Source: Quillaja saponaria (taxonomy: Eukaryota > Streptophyta > Magnoliopsida > Fabales > Quillajaceae). Taken from it: 64,000 nt of DNA. The position numbers were made by a program, and so were the translations under genes. The DNA lies in NCBI GenBank assembly GCA_029379385.1, contig CM055618.1, positions 19,073,071 to 19,137,070 on the forward strand, in the 5' to 3' direction. The notes beneath the pieces are model-generated. The model worked only from the letters and a program-made list of their open reading frames with translations, ran no database searches and was not told the DNA's origin. This document shows, piece after piece, positions 27,087 through 39,218 of this stretch (the stretch's first letter is position 1; every line of letters starts with the position of its first letter).

Positions 27087-28397
27087 AGGAGAAGATTGAT
27101 AACTCAGGATTGAGAAGAAAAAAAAAATAGAATAGCAGTAACTAGAACAGAAGCAGTTTCTAAATCAGGCTTATATGAAAAAAGAAAGAAGGCCACTTGG
27201 TTGGTACTTGTTACCAAGATTCAATTAAATTTTCTGGGTGTTCAGTGATCCCCTTTAGATGTTTCTTTCTAGTTCTTTGCCCCTCTTCACCTATCCATCT
27301 CAGCATCTCGTGTTTTGTTTTGTGTCACGAATGGTTTTCCAGTTTATGTGCAAATCATTTGTATCATCAAGCCTTTTGCACAATTCACTATTTCTCTCGT
27401 TTTTTCCATCTTTAATTTATGGAATATTATTTTCTTCTATCATTCACTAGTAATTTATGTAATTTTTCTATGAAATGGAGCTTGTAATTTGTAAAGCGTG
27501 ATGATCAGTAATCTTTCCCCAAACAAAATTATGAGTTACACAAGATTTATCTCTCTCTTCAATAAAACTATATTTTTCCTAAAACTTGAATTATAGATAA
27601 GGTCTTGTTAATAATATATATATTTAATTTTTATCATCTACATAATATATAAACGATTAAAAACTCATCCTCTTGTATTTTTAACTAAATTAAAAAGTAT
27701 GTCTCCCAAGTTGACCCTAACGAAATTGTATGGATTCACTGTACCTTTGGTTCAAATTCAATGGTCGTTGTTGTTGTTTTTTTTTTTTTTTTTTTTTTTT
27801 TTTTCTTCTGTCGGGTCAACTTTCTCCTTCGGGAGTACCAGACGTGAAGAGGGTTGGAGCCAAATAGAAAACAACGACACCTTGGCCGCAGTTGCAGGGT
27901 TATCTCAATCTTAAGGAGCAGCCTATCCAAGTATCCAATTGTGGTGCTTGCATTACGGAATACGGTGTAACACTACTTTCCTTTGGGGAACGGAAGGTAC
28001 AAACAACTCCAACAATTTTTGTTCCTATTTCTTCTTCACTACTTCTCTACTTCTTGTACTAGATACTCCCCCTTATCGATCATGCAGCTAATGGGCATGC
28101 TGGCTGTGGTATTACACTTTTCTAGTACTCAGTCTGGCTCAATTTTAACCCTTTTAGTATACTTTCTCCCCAAACACCAACTGAGTTTTTACCTCCAGAA
28201 ACCAAAATGGAAAAAAAATAAGTTGTATCTTTTGATTTTTGAGTTCCTTGATTTTTGGGACTAATAATGCAGTAATCAATCGTATATTGTGTCCGCGTGA
28301 ATAAGATTTTCTTGCCATTGGGGTGAAAGGGTCTTCGAATTTTTGGGTCATGCAGCTATATATGGGAACATTTTATTGTTTCCTTTTCTGGGCAGAT
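27087..28397. other. Intergenic with poly-T tract
   Basis: Contains a long poly-T run near 27777-27803. The stretch 27815-27990 is less AT-rich and looks exon-like, ending at a plausible donor (GGAACGGAAG then GTACAA). No protein family is recognised in it. It might be a leader exon of a downstream transcript. Confidence 0.35.
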
Positions 28398-29025
28398 ATG
28401 AACTCCCTAATTGCCATGAATAAAGGTTTCGAAGGAGTCATCTTCCTTATACAGGTTGGTAATCATTTCAAATTTACCAGTTTTTCAGGGATTCTTACTT
28501 TTTTCCTATCATAGTTTAGTTGAGGAAATATGTCATTTATTGCAAGGGTTCTTGGATTCAATCATTTATACTCGTAGTAAAAGTAAATATGCCATTTGAT
28601 CACAGTTTTCAGAGAACTTGTTTGACATTGGGAGGCAGCCACCAGCAGCAGCTCTTACCCTTTGCAGAAAAGTAATCACTCAGGTAAAACCGTTTCTCTT
28701 TTTTGTTCTAATGTCAGTTTAATCGGCTGATTTGCTTCTTTAGTACCATAGCTTGTTAATATTGTGTGCTTTGATTGATGATTTTACTCTTAAGATTAGT
28801 CCACCTGTTTTCCGTAAGGTTTTTGGCAGAACTCAAATTTAGGTCATTATGAATGATATTTAGTATCTATAGTTAATCAACCACAGATCAGTAGCTGGGA
28901 TTTAAATTGCAGCTGCGTTTTGATTGCTGCAGATGTGGAAATATTCCACTAAAAAGGTTATTACGGATCACAATCTCTGTGAAATGCACCTTTCAGGACT
29001 GTGGCTGCTGTGGGTTCGCAATTAA
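28398..29025 (+). other. Possible three-exon transcript, unrecognised
   Basis: Three exon-like pieces (28398-28454, 28606-28683, 28933-29025) have AG and GT borders and each is a multiple of three. Joined, they give an open 75-codon frame from ATG to TAA, with FDIGRQPPAAALTLCRKV in the middle piece. I do not recognise the product. The pieces might belong to a small gene, a long non-coding RNA, or 5' leader exons of the RAV gene 1.5 kb downstream, whose ATG sits just after an intron-like acceptor (CACTGCAG then GTTTTCAATGG). Confidence 0.2.
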
Positions 29026-29653
29026 ATCCCATAACCAATATCTTAGTATTGAGATTAATTGCATTAGATACTTTTATTTGGATTGAATTTTTTGATCTGT
29101 GATTTCGGTACTTGCTTTTGAATGGAGTTTCTCCTCATAATGAGTAATGAATGTAATAAATTTTCACAAGGTACAGAAGATTTCACCGATTGTTTAAGAA
29201 CATAAAATGTAAAGGCTAGGTGAATTTGTTTGACTCTCATTTTATATACCTGAAGAAGTAATGACCAGATATAAAGAGACAAGGAAAAAACTTTTCACTT
29301 CTTTAACAACTGAATGCTATGGTGTGGTGAGAAAATTGGATCAATGAGAACTGTATGATGATTTGTGTTATTGCTACCTGCCACAGTATATTGGTATTAG
29401 TACTCAGGCATAACTCAGTTTATGGCCCAGATCAACAATACTGAACTAAATTTATATATATGTATATATATCATTTATGGTATGTTGCTTGATTCTTTAA
29501 ACCAAACTGTTAGATTTCTTTAGGGTGAGTTCTTCAATGTACAACTGGAAATGGATATACCACATTTGGCTTAAACTATTAGGGACATTTTCCTGCTGAA
29601 ACTTATTTAGTAAGTGCCTGACATAATGGCTTGTTAATTGATCTCTATAGTCT

Positions 29654-30256
29654 AGGCTTGTTTTTCATTTGCTTCGTGGTTTGGTGGATATTTCATACTT
29701 CAATTTTGGATTTTGTAATAAAGTTAGTGATAGTTCTACAAAAGGAAGCCAGCATTGGTAATTAATACCTTCTTGTTTGTATGCTACATTATCTCTTGGT
29801 CTTGGTTTGTGCCAGGGAAAGAAAGGAAAAGATAAAGATAGTTTTGCTTAAGGAATAAACTTCCATCCTTTTGCATTTTTCTTTGTTTTCCTTTTGTACT
29901 TTTCATAATCTAAACATAATAATGAGTGTAATGTCTATGATATTCTTCTTTGTGGTGCATGATTGTCAGAAGAGGCATGGATCTAAGTTTTATTTATTTT
30001 CTCTTTCTATCTTCCTTAAAAGTAATTTCTATTTAACCACTGAGCAGTATTTTGGCCTTAAATATCTCAATCCTCCTTGGTGATTTGCTTTCCTTTCCTG
30101 CTTCAATGTGGAGTACATTCTGGTGATTTGGTGATGGGCCTGGAAAAACTGTGCATCAACATTTTAAATTAAGGAACATGTTTTACAATTTTTTTGCAAA
30201 TTATATTTGAAAATTTAATTGTATTATTTCTTTTCCTTATAAAGGGAAGTTTTTGT
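29654..30256. repeat. Dispersed duplicated block, copy A
   Basis: Direct-orientation counterpart of 37519-38645. Shared stretches include TTGCTTCGTGGTTTGGTGGA, GGTTTGTGCCAGGGAAAG and TTTTAAATTAAGGAACATGT. The copy lies just upstream of the RAV gene and has no coding potential. Confidence 0.85.
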
Positions 30257-30502
30257 CTTTCATGCTGATGAGATGTACAAACTTCAATTAATAAATGTAC
30301 ATATATTCGAAGAAACCCAACATATGAATCTGTAGTGGATTAATTATATGAAGATTCTATTGACGCTAAATTTAATTGACTTTGTAACCTGAGAGAAACA
30401 GATTGCAGCTGCTATTTGATTGTATCTTCTCCCTCAAGTTCCTCTTACTCTCTTACAAACCTAAGAAATCAGGTGTGGCTTGTTTTTCACTGCAGGTTTT
30501 CA

Positions 30503-31630
30503 ATGGAGGAGGACTCTGTAAGCATCATATCAAATCTTGAGGAAAATTTTATTGGAGAAGCCTCAGATTCAAATAGCAGCTCCACCTGTCTCCATCCTAC
30601 AAGCAAGCGTGCAAGATGTGGAAACAATGAGTTCTCTACAAAATTCAAGGGTGTCACAGCACAGCACAAAGGGAAGTGGGGAGCACAAATATATTTTAAT
30701 CATCAGAGAATTTGGCTTGGGACTTTCAAATCCGAGAAGGAAGCAGCCATGGCTTATGATAGCGCGGGAATTAAGCTTCGTAGAGGAGATACTTACAGAA
30801 ATTTTCCATTGACCAACATTACTATTGAGGAGCCAAAATTTCAAGATCGCCATAGCATTCAGAGTCTACTTGACATGATAAGAGATGGTTCTTACCAAGT
30901 GAAATTTGCTGAGTATTTGAGGGCTTGCTCCCATGGTAGAGAAACTGATATGATGCTGCAAAATGAAAGGCTCTTATATAATCTACTATTTTCGAAGGAA
31001 CTGACACCAAGTGATGTGGGAACGCTAAATAGACTTGTTATTCCCAAGAAATATGCCACTGAACACTTCCCTCGTATTTCTGAAAGTGCAGAAGAAGATG
31101 CTCAGCCTGGTGAGGTGAGTGATGGATATCTAACTTTCTATGATAGGATGATGAGGTCCTGGAGATTCCGTTACTGCTATTGGAAGAGCAGCCAAAGTTT
31201 TGTGTTCACAAAGGGCTGGACTCGTTTTGTAAAGGAAAACCAACTGAAGGCTCATGACACCATCAGTTTCTACATGTGTGAGAACAAAGAAGGAGCAAAA
31301 GAGGTGAAGAAATTTTGCATGATTGTCCATAATAGGGTTGAAGATAGTGGTGACTTGGTTTATGCTAATAATGAACATGCAGGATTGCCACTAGAGTTGA
31401 AACTTGAACTAAGCCATAACGAGGGCAAGAAGAAGCTTGAAGATGTGGAAATGAAGGAAACTGATGCAACAAATAATGTTGAGGAAAAAGATCATCAAGA
31501 GGGGTTGAAACTTGAACTAAGCCACAACAATGGCGCCAACAAGCTTGAAGAGGTATATTTGAAGGAAAGTGAACCAACAAATAACATGGAGAAAAAAGGT
31601 TTCCGACTCTTTGGAGTTCAAATCAGCTGA
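30503..31630 (+). CDS. RAV-type AP2/B3 transcriptional repressor
   Basis: A single-exon gene of 375 residues. The AP2 domain spans about residues 47-102 (FKGVTAQHKGKWGAQIYFNH, WLGTFKSEKEAAMAYDSAGI). The B3 domain spans about 160-270 (LLFSKELTPSDVGTLNRLVI, then SWRFRYCYWKSSQSFVFTKG). This order defines the RAV/TEMPRANILLO family, which binds bipartite CAACA and CACCTG sites and represses targets such as flowering genes. Residues 368-372 are RLFGV, the B3-family repression motif, at the extreme C-terminus. Sequence details are closer to the divergent At1g50680/At1g51120 pair than to TEM1/TEM2. Between B3 and the repression motif lies a 36-codon tandem repeat. The in-frame codons before 30503 lack an ATG and cross an intron-like acceptor, so this start is preferred. 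Confidence 0.95.
   Translation: MEEDSVSIISNLEENFIGEASDSNSSSTCLHPTSKRARCGNNEFSTKFKGVTAQHKGKWGAQIYFNHQRIWLGTFKSEKEAAMAYDSAGIKLRRGDTYRNFPLTNITIEEPKFQDRHSIQSLLDMIRDGSYQVKFAEYLRACSHGRETDMMLQNERLLYNLLFSKELTPSDVGTLNRLVIPKKYATEHFPRISESAEEDAQPGEVSDGYLTFYDRMMRSWRFRYCYWKSSQSFVFTKGWTRFVKENQLKAHDTISFYMCENKEGAKEVKKFCMIVHNRVEDSGDLVYANNEHAGLPLELKLELSHNEGKKKLEDVEMKETDATNNVEEKDHQEGLKLELSHNNGANKLEEVYLKESEPTNNMEKKGFRLFGVQIS
31396..31600 (+). repeat. 36-codon tandem repeat inside RAV gene
   Basis: Two in-frame units, 108 bases apart, begin at 31396 and 31504 with TTGAAACTTGAACTAAGCCA. They encode LKLELSHNEGKKKLEDVEM... and LKLELSHNNGANKLEEVYL..., each followed by an acidic (E)TDATNN or SEPTNN segment. The copies differ by several substitutions. 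Confidence 0.9.
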
Positions 31631-32111
31631 AGTATGATGGTCACATGGAGATGCTTTTATTTTTATTTATTATTTAGTTTTGTATTACTTCTCTCATTTT
31701 ATGAAGGGTTATTAGTCATAATCCTTCTTAGTCTGAAGACTGCTATATCCTTTTACTATGGGAGTTTAGATTTTTTATTTTTTTTTATTTTTTGAGTAAT
31801 GAAGTTCTCGTTTTTTACTTTATGCTATTGGGTAAGAAGCATAATACCTCTCTTTTTCATAACTTTGTATATATCATGCTTTTGTTTCTACCTTCATTTG
31901 CTTTATTTTGAAGTAAAAAAAGATTTTTACCACTTAGTTTTAAACGAAATTTTACAATAAAATTCTTATTAATTGAATTTTCCTGTTTGGTCGATCACAA
32001 TAACAATATCTTATAGTTAAGAATCAAACTCCATAAACATCATTGGTGATGAAGATTGGGAGAAAAATGATAATCATGAAAGATCTTAAAAAACCAAAAT
32101 GAAGAAAATCA
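31631..32111. other. RAV 3' flank
   Basis: AT-rich with T-runs. Presumed 3' UTR and terminator region of the RAV gene. No further gene is visible. Confidence 0.5.
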
Positions 32112-32581
32112 TACCTAAACCCATACATTGTGCTCAAATTCTTAATTGATAGTAGCTCAGTGAAATTTAGAAGCATCCATTTCATTTGCACCGGGGAGCA
32201 CCAAGAAGCTTGGCAGGCCTGTTCCTTCGTAGTAAAATTAACCGTAATTCTTGTACAGCTCAAGAACCTCAAGACAGACATCCTAGACATCATGTTGAAC
32301 AAAGACGAAAAGTTGTAATGGTGATGATAGAAACTTACAGAACCAAAGATTTCTTTTACAGAATGAAAACAAATAAATTACCATGACTTTGGACCTTAGG
32401 TCTTGGAAAAGAAGAATCAGTATAATTTGGGTTGTCTTCCTCAGTAAACCCAATTCCTGATCCTAGTAGGTATCATCACAATAAAAAATGCAACCAGAGG
32501 CATAATTCATCATCAAGAGGCCATGCTCTTTACAAACATCTGCCAGTGTTACTGTTCCAACAACATTTGTCCGGATTTCCC
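32112..32581 (-). pseudogene. Decayed NRS/ER (UER1) epimerase-reductase pseudogene
   Basis: On the minus strand, 32581 to about 32385 encodes EIRTNVVGTVTLADVCKEHG and LLMMNYASGCIF, and then, after a stop and a frame change, GSGIGFTEEDNPNYT. These match the middle of nucleotide-rhamnose synthase/epimerase-reductase, which makes UDP-L-rhamnose in the cytosol. A second stretch, about 32275 to 32112, recalls the C-terminus in shifting frames (LELYKNYG, NFTTKEQ, NEMDASKF, FTELLSIKN). The ~95 residues that should lie between, and the whole N-terminal cofactor-binding half, are absent. Several stops and frameshifts show it is dead. The identification rests on family sequence recalled from memory. 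Confidence 0.8.
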
Positions 32582-34262
32582 CACGTCATTTACTTTCATC
32601 ATAAGTAGTTGTAATCATCCGATTAGTCCGATTTGGTTCGAAAAGATATATTTTGCATTTTCTCTCCCAATTTTTTATCTAACCTTGTGATAATCTAAGA
32701 TCTATTCAAATTTAACAAATCAATGATCGAATCTAATTCTAATATTCATTATTTATAATGATTGAATATTTATTCCGACACAATGCATCAAATTATTATT
32801 TATAATTTTGCTTGAGCTCTTTTTATCTACAAAACTCTAATTTAATTTCTGACGAGATCAATCTTTGTTTTTGTTTTTATTTTTTTAGGTATTTGAGGTC
32901 CAACCTTAAAGTCAAGCGGACTATTCCATGACAAATTTTATTTATGATAATAATCAGCAATATACTCTATTACATGAATTTACTTTGCGTTGTTTTGAGG
33001 GAACATGTTGAACCTTGTCAAAGGAAATGGCTTTAAGGTTATGTCTTATTGGCACCTATAATTCTAATTTTGAGAGCATACTTTTAAGGATGAGTCAGCA
33101 TAATTTATATTATGCAAATCTAGGGCATTCTTCTGTTTTTTGTTTTGTTTCTGTTTAAAATTCAACATAAGAAAGTTTCATAATGGAATTTGAATTTGGG
33201 AAAAAGAGGATATAAGGTTGATAAATAATTTAGTTGGGTAGTTTTTATTTTCTTATTTTTGAATTGAATTTTATATTATAAAATATATTAAAAGAACACA
33301 CCAGAAAGTGAGTGTTTTTTTTCTTTGAAGTGTTGTCTTTTTAATTAATTTGAAATTAACTCCAAAAATATAAAATATATATAATTTAAACTAAAGTAAA
33401 AGATTAAAAGGGATTTCCTGCTTTAAGCATAGTATAAATAGATATAAATAATAAATATTTTTTATCAATTTAAATTAATTTTTAAAAATTAACTTTTTAA
33501 TAACTAATAATATCACTCTCAATCACACACAAACTCTACTTTTCTCTTTTAAAAAGGAGTTAAAAATTTTAAAATCACCACTTTATACTTCTAAATAAGA
33601 ATTTAACCATTTCATGTAATAGTTCAAATTATTTTAAATGTAATTTAGTAATCCTTCGACGTAGTATAAGATCTTTTAGATGACAAGGCCGAAGCCCAAA
33701 GGGCTTAATTACACACTAATTAGAATTATAGTGAGTAATGATACTTTAATAATTTGTATAATCAACATATGATTCTTTTCTTATTTATAATTATTTGTTT
33801 TATACATAGATGTATAATTACAACATTTTATATTATAAATACATCAAGCCTAACTAGCCGAGCTCAACAATATCAAAGCCCACACTTAAAACGATATTAA
33901 ATGAATTGTTTGACAGATCTATTTTAGAATTAGCTATATTAATATAATTCTAGAGAGTTTTCTTTAGCTAAGAATTCAATAATACAGTCAAAAAGGCAGA
34001 AGGGGAAAAAGGAGAAAAGGAAAAAGATTCTGGAATTTGGACCAATATCCTGAAGAGGAATGGCACAGCAAGCATTGCATATTTTAGACAGTCTGAGTTA
34101 GCACTTATTATATGATAGAAGATGACAAAAGTCTAGCAGTACAAAATATGAAAAGGAAATTTGTTTATGTTATCTGTTTCAGCAAAATCCCTTATTAGCT
34201 AAGATCAGCTTGATTGCAGAATGATTACTCACAGATAGAAGCATTGCAGCATATTAATTCAG
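32582..34262. other. Intergenic, nothing recognised
   Basis: AT-rich DNA with no supported ORF or repeat. The last few hundred bases are probably the 3' UTR of the minus-strand DUF4220 gene. Confidence 0.5.
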
Positions 34263-36473
34263 CTACTTCCCCACAATCAGTTTTGCTCTTGCATGTCCCT
34301 CGTTAATTTGGAATTGCTCACCCAGGCCAAAATGAGACATCAATAACCAAACATGGGAAATAAGCTCTCCACCTTTGCTTACTTGCTGGGCATGGGTAGC
34401 TGCTCTGCAATTACTTGCTGCATGTGACAAGATTTCCACCCATATTTGGCTCATAATTCCCCATTTCTTTTCATTCAAGTTCATCAACTCTTTGGCCAAA
34501 ATACATGCATCAAACAGAACTGATTTGCTCCTATCTCCCTTGACAGCAACGGGTTTAACATCTGTATTCACATCAAGAATTCTTTTGCAAGCATCCTTTT
34601 CATGATTTCCTTTTCCTAGTCCCTTTCTTCTAAAGAAAATTTTAGTCTCAGCACATGTATCTCGAAATCGTATTTGCCCAATGCCTGCCACAGCAGACAT
34701 CATAGTAGGTTGCATTACTAAGAGATATAGCATGTAATCTGAGAGGAGTTTGCTGAATTCACGGTGATCGTTAGGAGAATTATCCTTGTAGTAGCAGAGG
34801 TCAGTAGCAATGTGCCACAGGATAATGCTCTCATCATAAGCAACTTCATTATCAACATAGGGCATCAAGCGGTCAATTATGGTTTGGTCCAGTTCCCCTT
34901 CCTGGAGAACCCATGCTCCTCTGGCTGAACATATCCTCTTGACAGTTTCTGCATCATCTGCGTCTTTTGCTTTCCTCCTCAGCTCTTCAAAAATAAGTTC
35001 CCATAGCTTTTTAAGGAGTGGCTTTTTGAACTTGTAGATCCATTCATCTACCAAGTCCCTAGCACCAATAAACTTAACGAAAAAATCAAGACCATGTTCG
35101 AGCACATGTTTAATTTTTACAAAAATATAGCACATGTAGAAAAATTTAGTTTTATCTTGAGACTTCCTCCTCGGACATTGTTCCAGGCAATATTTGATCA
35201 GGTCGTGTCCCCAAACATATTGAGACCACCTGCGAAAAACAAAATTTGTTTCCAACGCATCATAGTTGGTATAAGGCCCCTTCTTAGGTTTAGACCACTT
35301 TGATTTCTTGAATCTGATAAAATACTTGAGAATGCTTAACATACTAGTTCTAACTTTCAACCAATTTTTCTTAGATTCCATGAGAGAAGCAACAGTCCAA
35401 TCAGAGAAAACGACCATTATCAGAGCTACTGAATCCAGGGCTATGGCACCAAAGAGCAAAGCATAGGTGACTCTGACATCAAACTTTTTGAAACCATGCT
35501 TCTCTTGCTTAAAGAAGAGACTAAGGGCTACTGCAATGGAGCCAAAGGCTAAAAATCGGAAAAGATATCCAAGAATAGTATGCACTACCTGAACCTTGGT
35601 ATAGAGAACTTGATAGATAAAATTGAGTTCAACCTCTATCACCCTGAGAGCATCTGTTGGTTTCAAGTGTAGGAAAACATCGCGGCTTTCATTGCGCTCA
35701 CGAAAGCTGAGGATAAGATCAACAATTAGTCTTTTGAATCTGTTGAAATAGTGATGTGCCCTTGCAACCACTTCAAGATCATCTAACTCTGGAATTTCTT
35801 GTCTCTCAACAGCATCAGGATCCATGATGTTCTTATCAGGCTCTGCTGTCATTTCTATTCGTGTAGGGAGTCTGGCTTCTTTCTTGGAAAAGTATTCCTC
35901 CATTAGCTTGGCATAGTTGGGGCCTGGGTCTGGTTCTGTAAGCATAGATTCTCGGAAACTACCTAAGCTTGCCAGGTACAAAGCACGCGTTCTCTCAGCA
36001 TATTTGATGATTCCAGCAAAGAATACAAGGAGTGTTGGGACCCATAAACTGTTTCCTGGAACAGTTTGAAGGAATACATAAGCTGCTGCAACCAACTGGA
36101 AAACGAGACCCAGCAAGTGCCTGATCCAGAGCTCATTGTCTTCAAGAGCGAAAGCAGTAATGGTGTCTGGGCCACCAAGATGTACCAAAAGAAAAGGAGC
36201 CCAGAATGCGAGGAGGTCACCGTTGTCTCTGTTATTACCAGAAGGGTTATCATTGTCACTGTTGGAGATGAGTCCAACGCAGAAGTTAGCAGCCCAGTCA
36301 GCAAGCAAGTAAGCTGACCATGTGGACCAAATTGCAAAGCTTCTGGAAGTGCGTTTCCTGAAAGGAGCAAACAGAATCAAAAAGGCTTGCAGTGAAAGAC
36401 TTGCAAGGATGACTCCCCTGATATTCCACGCATCCCAGATCTTCCTGACACTGTGAGGGATGGGAGAAACCAT
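34263..36473 (-). CDS. DUF4220/DUF594 multipass membrane protein
   Basis: A single-exon gene of 736 residues. Near the N-terminus are about five hydrophobic segments (GVILASLSLQAFLILFAPF, WSAYLLADWAANFCVGLI, LLAFWAPFLLVHLGG, LLGLVFQLVAAAYVFLQTV, TLLVFFAGIIKYAERT). The DUF4220 hallmark GGPDTITAFALEDNELWIRH is intact. Two more hydrophobic segments follow in the middle (FRFLAFGSIAVALSLFF, LLFGAIALDSVALIMVVF). The C-terminal DUF594 region includes LLSDYMLYLLVMQPTMMS and ends VWLLMSHFGLGEQF. The molecular function is unknown; members are expected in membranes. The reading frame runs upstream of 36473 but without an ATG, so MVSPIPHSVRK is the start. The gene is divergent from the NB-ARC-only gene 2.7 kb away. 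Confidence 0.93.
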   Translation of the reverse strand: MVSPIPHSVRKIWDAWNIRGVILASLSLQAFLILFAPFRKRTSRSFAIWSTWSAYLLADWAANFCVGLISNSDNDNPSGNNRDNGDLLAFWAPFLLVHLGGPDTITAFALEDNELWIRHLLGLVFQLVAAAYVFLQTVPGNSLWVPTLLVFFAGIIKYAERTRALYLASLGSFRESMLTEPDPGPNYAKLMEEYFSKKEARLPTRIEMTAEPDKNIMDPDAVERQEIPELDDLEVVARAHHYFNRFKRLIVDLILSFRERNESRDVFLHLKPTDALRVIEVELNFIYQVLYTKVQVVHTILGYLFRFLAFGSIAVALSLFFKQEKHGFKKFDVRVTYALLFGAIALDSVALIMVVFSDWTVASLMESKKNWLKVRTSMLSILKYFIRFKKSKWSKPKKGPYTNYDALETNFVFRRWSQYVWGHDLIKYCLEQCPRRKSQDKTKFFYMCYIFVKIKHVLEHGLDFFVKFIGARDLVDEWIYKFKKPLLKKLWELIFEELRRKAKDADDAETVKRICSARGAWVLQEGELDQTIIDRLMPYVDNEVAYDESIILWHIATDLCYYKDNSPNDHREFSKLLSDYMLYLLVMQPTMMSAVAGIGQIRFRDTCAETKIFFRRKGLGKGNHEKDACKRILDVNTDVKPVAVKGDRSKSVLFDACILAKELMNLNEKKWGIMSQIWVEILSHAASNCRAATHAQQVSKGGELISHVWLLMSHFGLGEQFQINEGHARAKLIVGK

Positions 36474-37136
36474 CTGCTCCCTCTGATATCTCACTCTCCT
36501 TTCTCTCACTTGGGTGTGGAAAACCAGCAATCTCGAAATTACTTAAAATGGAGAGCAGTGAGGAAATGCACAGATCTTGGGATTAGTTATCCCATCTCAA
36601 GGGTTAATATGAATGGGAAAACAATCAGCAAAGACATAGACTGTTAGCATAGAAAGGCAATCAATGGTTGAAAGGCAGTCAATGATTACTTTAGTTGACA
36701 GATCAATGCAGTTCAGTATAATGTCTTATTAAGCATTGACCCATTAATTTACCCATTTCATTATGCAGTCTTCTACTCTTCTTCATCAAATTTCTCAATA
36801 AAATCAATATTTGAAAGTACAAAGTATATTTTCATGCAAGATAGTAAGAAAAATAAAAATGGGCAATCCACAGTTGCCAACCATAACTGAGAAAAGTAGA
36901 CCAAATTTACTGTTTCTATCTGTCTTTACTCTTTTCTTTAAGGGATTTGATGTTAGCATTGATCTGTATTGCAGTAATGTATTGCAGTAATGGAGTAATA
37001 AAGTTATGTCAGAGCCTTATAAAGCTATTCTTGTCTGTATATAAACGGCTTTATACCTTTATTTTCCTTCTTACCTTTAATCCCAGCTGGTTTTGGTGCA
37101 AAATTCTCTTCAGTTCTTCAACAGCCAAGAGGAAAT
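36474..37136. other. DUF4220 promoter side, no gene
   Basis: Presumed promoter and leader of the minus-strand DUF4220 gene. A TATATAAA-like stretch near 37038 is on the plus strand. No coding sequence is supported. Confidence 0.4.
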
Positions 37137-37518
37137 TTTGAAGAGGGAAATTGGCTGACTAAAAATTTATCCATTTTGTTATGTTGCATCTGCTCACAAA
37201 AATATAACCAAAGTTGAGGGCATTCATCAACTTATGGATTACTATATAAAACAGAATTTGATGGAAGTAGGAAAATTTTAAGTGGTTCTTTGTCAAGTTT
37301 ACGTTTTGATAAATAGAAGCATGTGGGTCCATAATGTGGGACTGTCTATATTTTGGAGTACTTGCTCTCAAAATTGACAGGAAATTGGGAATGCAGCTAA
37401 GCTGTAGAATAACCCAAGTTGCTAATAAAGGGAATAAAGAAAGACCAAGAAAGTAAAGTCTATATTATATGTTTATTGTAATTAACTTTGATGCAATGGT
37501 TGTTAAAAGTGAGGAATG
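37137..37518. repeat. Direct repeat X, copy 1
   Basis: About 380 bases that recur at 38648-39030 in the same orientation, with shared GAGGGCATTCATCAA, TGGTTCTTTGTCAAG and GGGAATAAAGAAAGACCAAG. Non-coding. The two copies bracket the block duplicated from the RAV upstream region. Confidence 0.85.
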
Positions 37519-38645
37519 CTTGATTTTCACTTGCTTCGTGGTTTGGTGGATATTTCATACATTATATCTTGGGCTTGGTTTGTGCCAGGGAAAGCAAAGG
37601 AAAAGATAAAGATAGTTTTGCTCAAGGAATAAACTTCCATCCCTTATGCATTTTTCCATTTTCCTTTTGTACCTTTCATGATCTAAAAATAATGATAGTG
37701 TAATGCTTATGATTTTCGTCTCTGTGGTGCATGATTGTCAGAAGAAGCATAGATCTAAGTTTTATTTATTGTCTCTTTCCTATCTTCCTTAGGCTTGCGC
37801 GGCCCACGCCATGAGTCTTGGAAGCGCCACGTGCCAAGCTTTTTTTTTATTTTGCTCTTTTTCTTTTCTGAAAATTTCCCCCTTGTCCATAATTCTTTTA
37901 CCATTTTTATTCTTCAACTTTTTATACAATACCTACCTTGTCCCTCCAACTTGTTATTTTAGTTTTTTTTTTCTTTTTCCCCTTCAATAATTTAAGAACT
38001 ACAATCTTATCCCCTCCAACTGTCACAAATGTGACCCTTCGTCTGTTTTTTTCCACCCGTTATTTCTAACCCTATAAATACCACCATTTTTTTGGGTATT
38101 AACTACTCTCTTGTTTTTATTTATGTCTTGTAGTTTGTAATTAAATTTTATTTTATGTCATTGAGTTTATTTGTTTTGTTAAATTATTTAAGTATATTAT
38201 TTATTAGAATTAAAAATAACTAAAAAATAATTTAATTAGAATAAAAGAATAGTTTAATTTCAATTAAAATTAATACTGAATAAAAAATTAGCTTAATTTC
38301 AATTAAAATCCAAAACAGTATAAAATGAGTTTTCATTTCAATTAAAAATCAAAACAAAATAGAAAATAATTTTTTTTAAAACAACATAAAATAATACCCT
38401 TTTAATAATTTACACAACTATTTTTCTGATCAAGATAATAAATTATAATTTTTAGACATCCCCAAACAGTCAAGTTAAGCCCGCTACCAATTCAAACACA
38501 ATCTATATTCTGGTGATTTGGTGGCGGGCCTTGAAAAAACAGTGCCTCCACATTTTAAATTAAGGAACATGTTATACCATTTTTTTTGCAAATTATATTT
38601 GAAATTGTAAGTGTATTATTTCTTTTCCTTACTAAAGGGAAGTTT
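37519..38645. repeat. Dispersed duplicated block, copy B
   Basis: Counterpart of 29654-30256. It has lost ~85 bases near the left end. At 37795-38506 about 710 bases replace ~100 bases of copy A. The replacement starts GGCTTGCGCGGCCCACGCC and contains CCTATAAATACCACC near 38070, which resembles a promoter. It may be a small transposon, LTR fragment or other insertion, but no terminal repeats are evident. Confidence 0.8.
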
Positions 38646-38647
38646 TC

Positions 38648-39030
38648 AAGAGGGGGAATTGGCTGTCCAAAAATTTATCCACTTTAATATGTAGCATCCT
38701 AAGACCTCAAGATGCATTTTCTCTGATCACAAAAATATAACCTAAGTTGAGGGCATTCATCAAATTATGGATTACCATATAAAATAGAATTTGATGCAAG
38801 TAGGAAAATTTAAAATGGTTCTTTGTCAAGCTTTCGTTTTGATATATAGAAGCATGTAAGACTAATTGTCTATATTTTTTAGTACTTGCTGTCAAAATTG
38901 ACAGGAAAGTGGGAATACAGCTAGCTGTAGACCCACCCAGTTGCTAATAAAGGGAATAAAGAAAGACCAAGAAAGTAAAGTCTACATTGTATGCCTATTG
39001 TAAATAACTTTGATGTTATGGTTGTTAACA
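38648..39030. repeat. Direct repeat X, copy 2
   Basis: Second copy of the 37137-37518 block, ending 190 bases before the NB-ARC-only gene. It may therefore include that gene's promoter. Confidence 0.85.
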
Positions 39031-39218
39031 GAACGAGGATCTTCCTTATATCCCAGCCTCAAATTTTTTCCCTAAAAAACATAAACATATCAGTAAAAGA
39101 AAAGAATTTTTCAGAAACAAGAAGAAAAAGAGAGGTCCTTGTATTGTAGAATCTACTTAACTGGATTAGAATTCTATAACCTATAACAATAAAATCAAAT
39201 TGAGGGAAACTCAAAAAG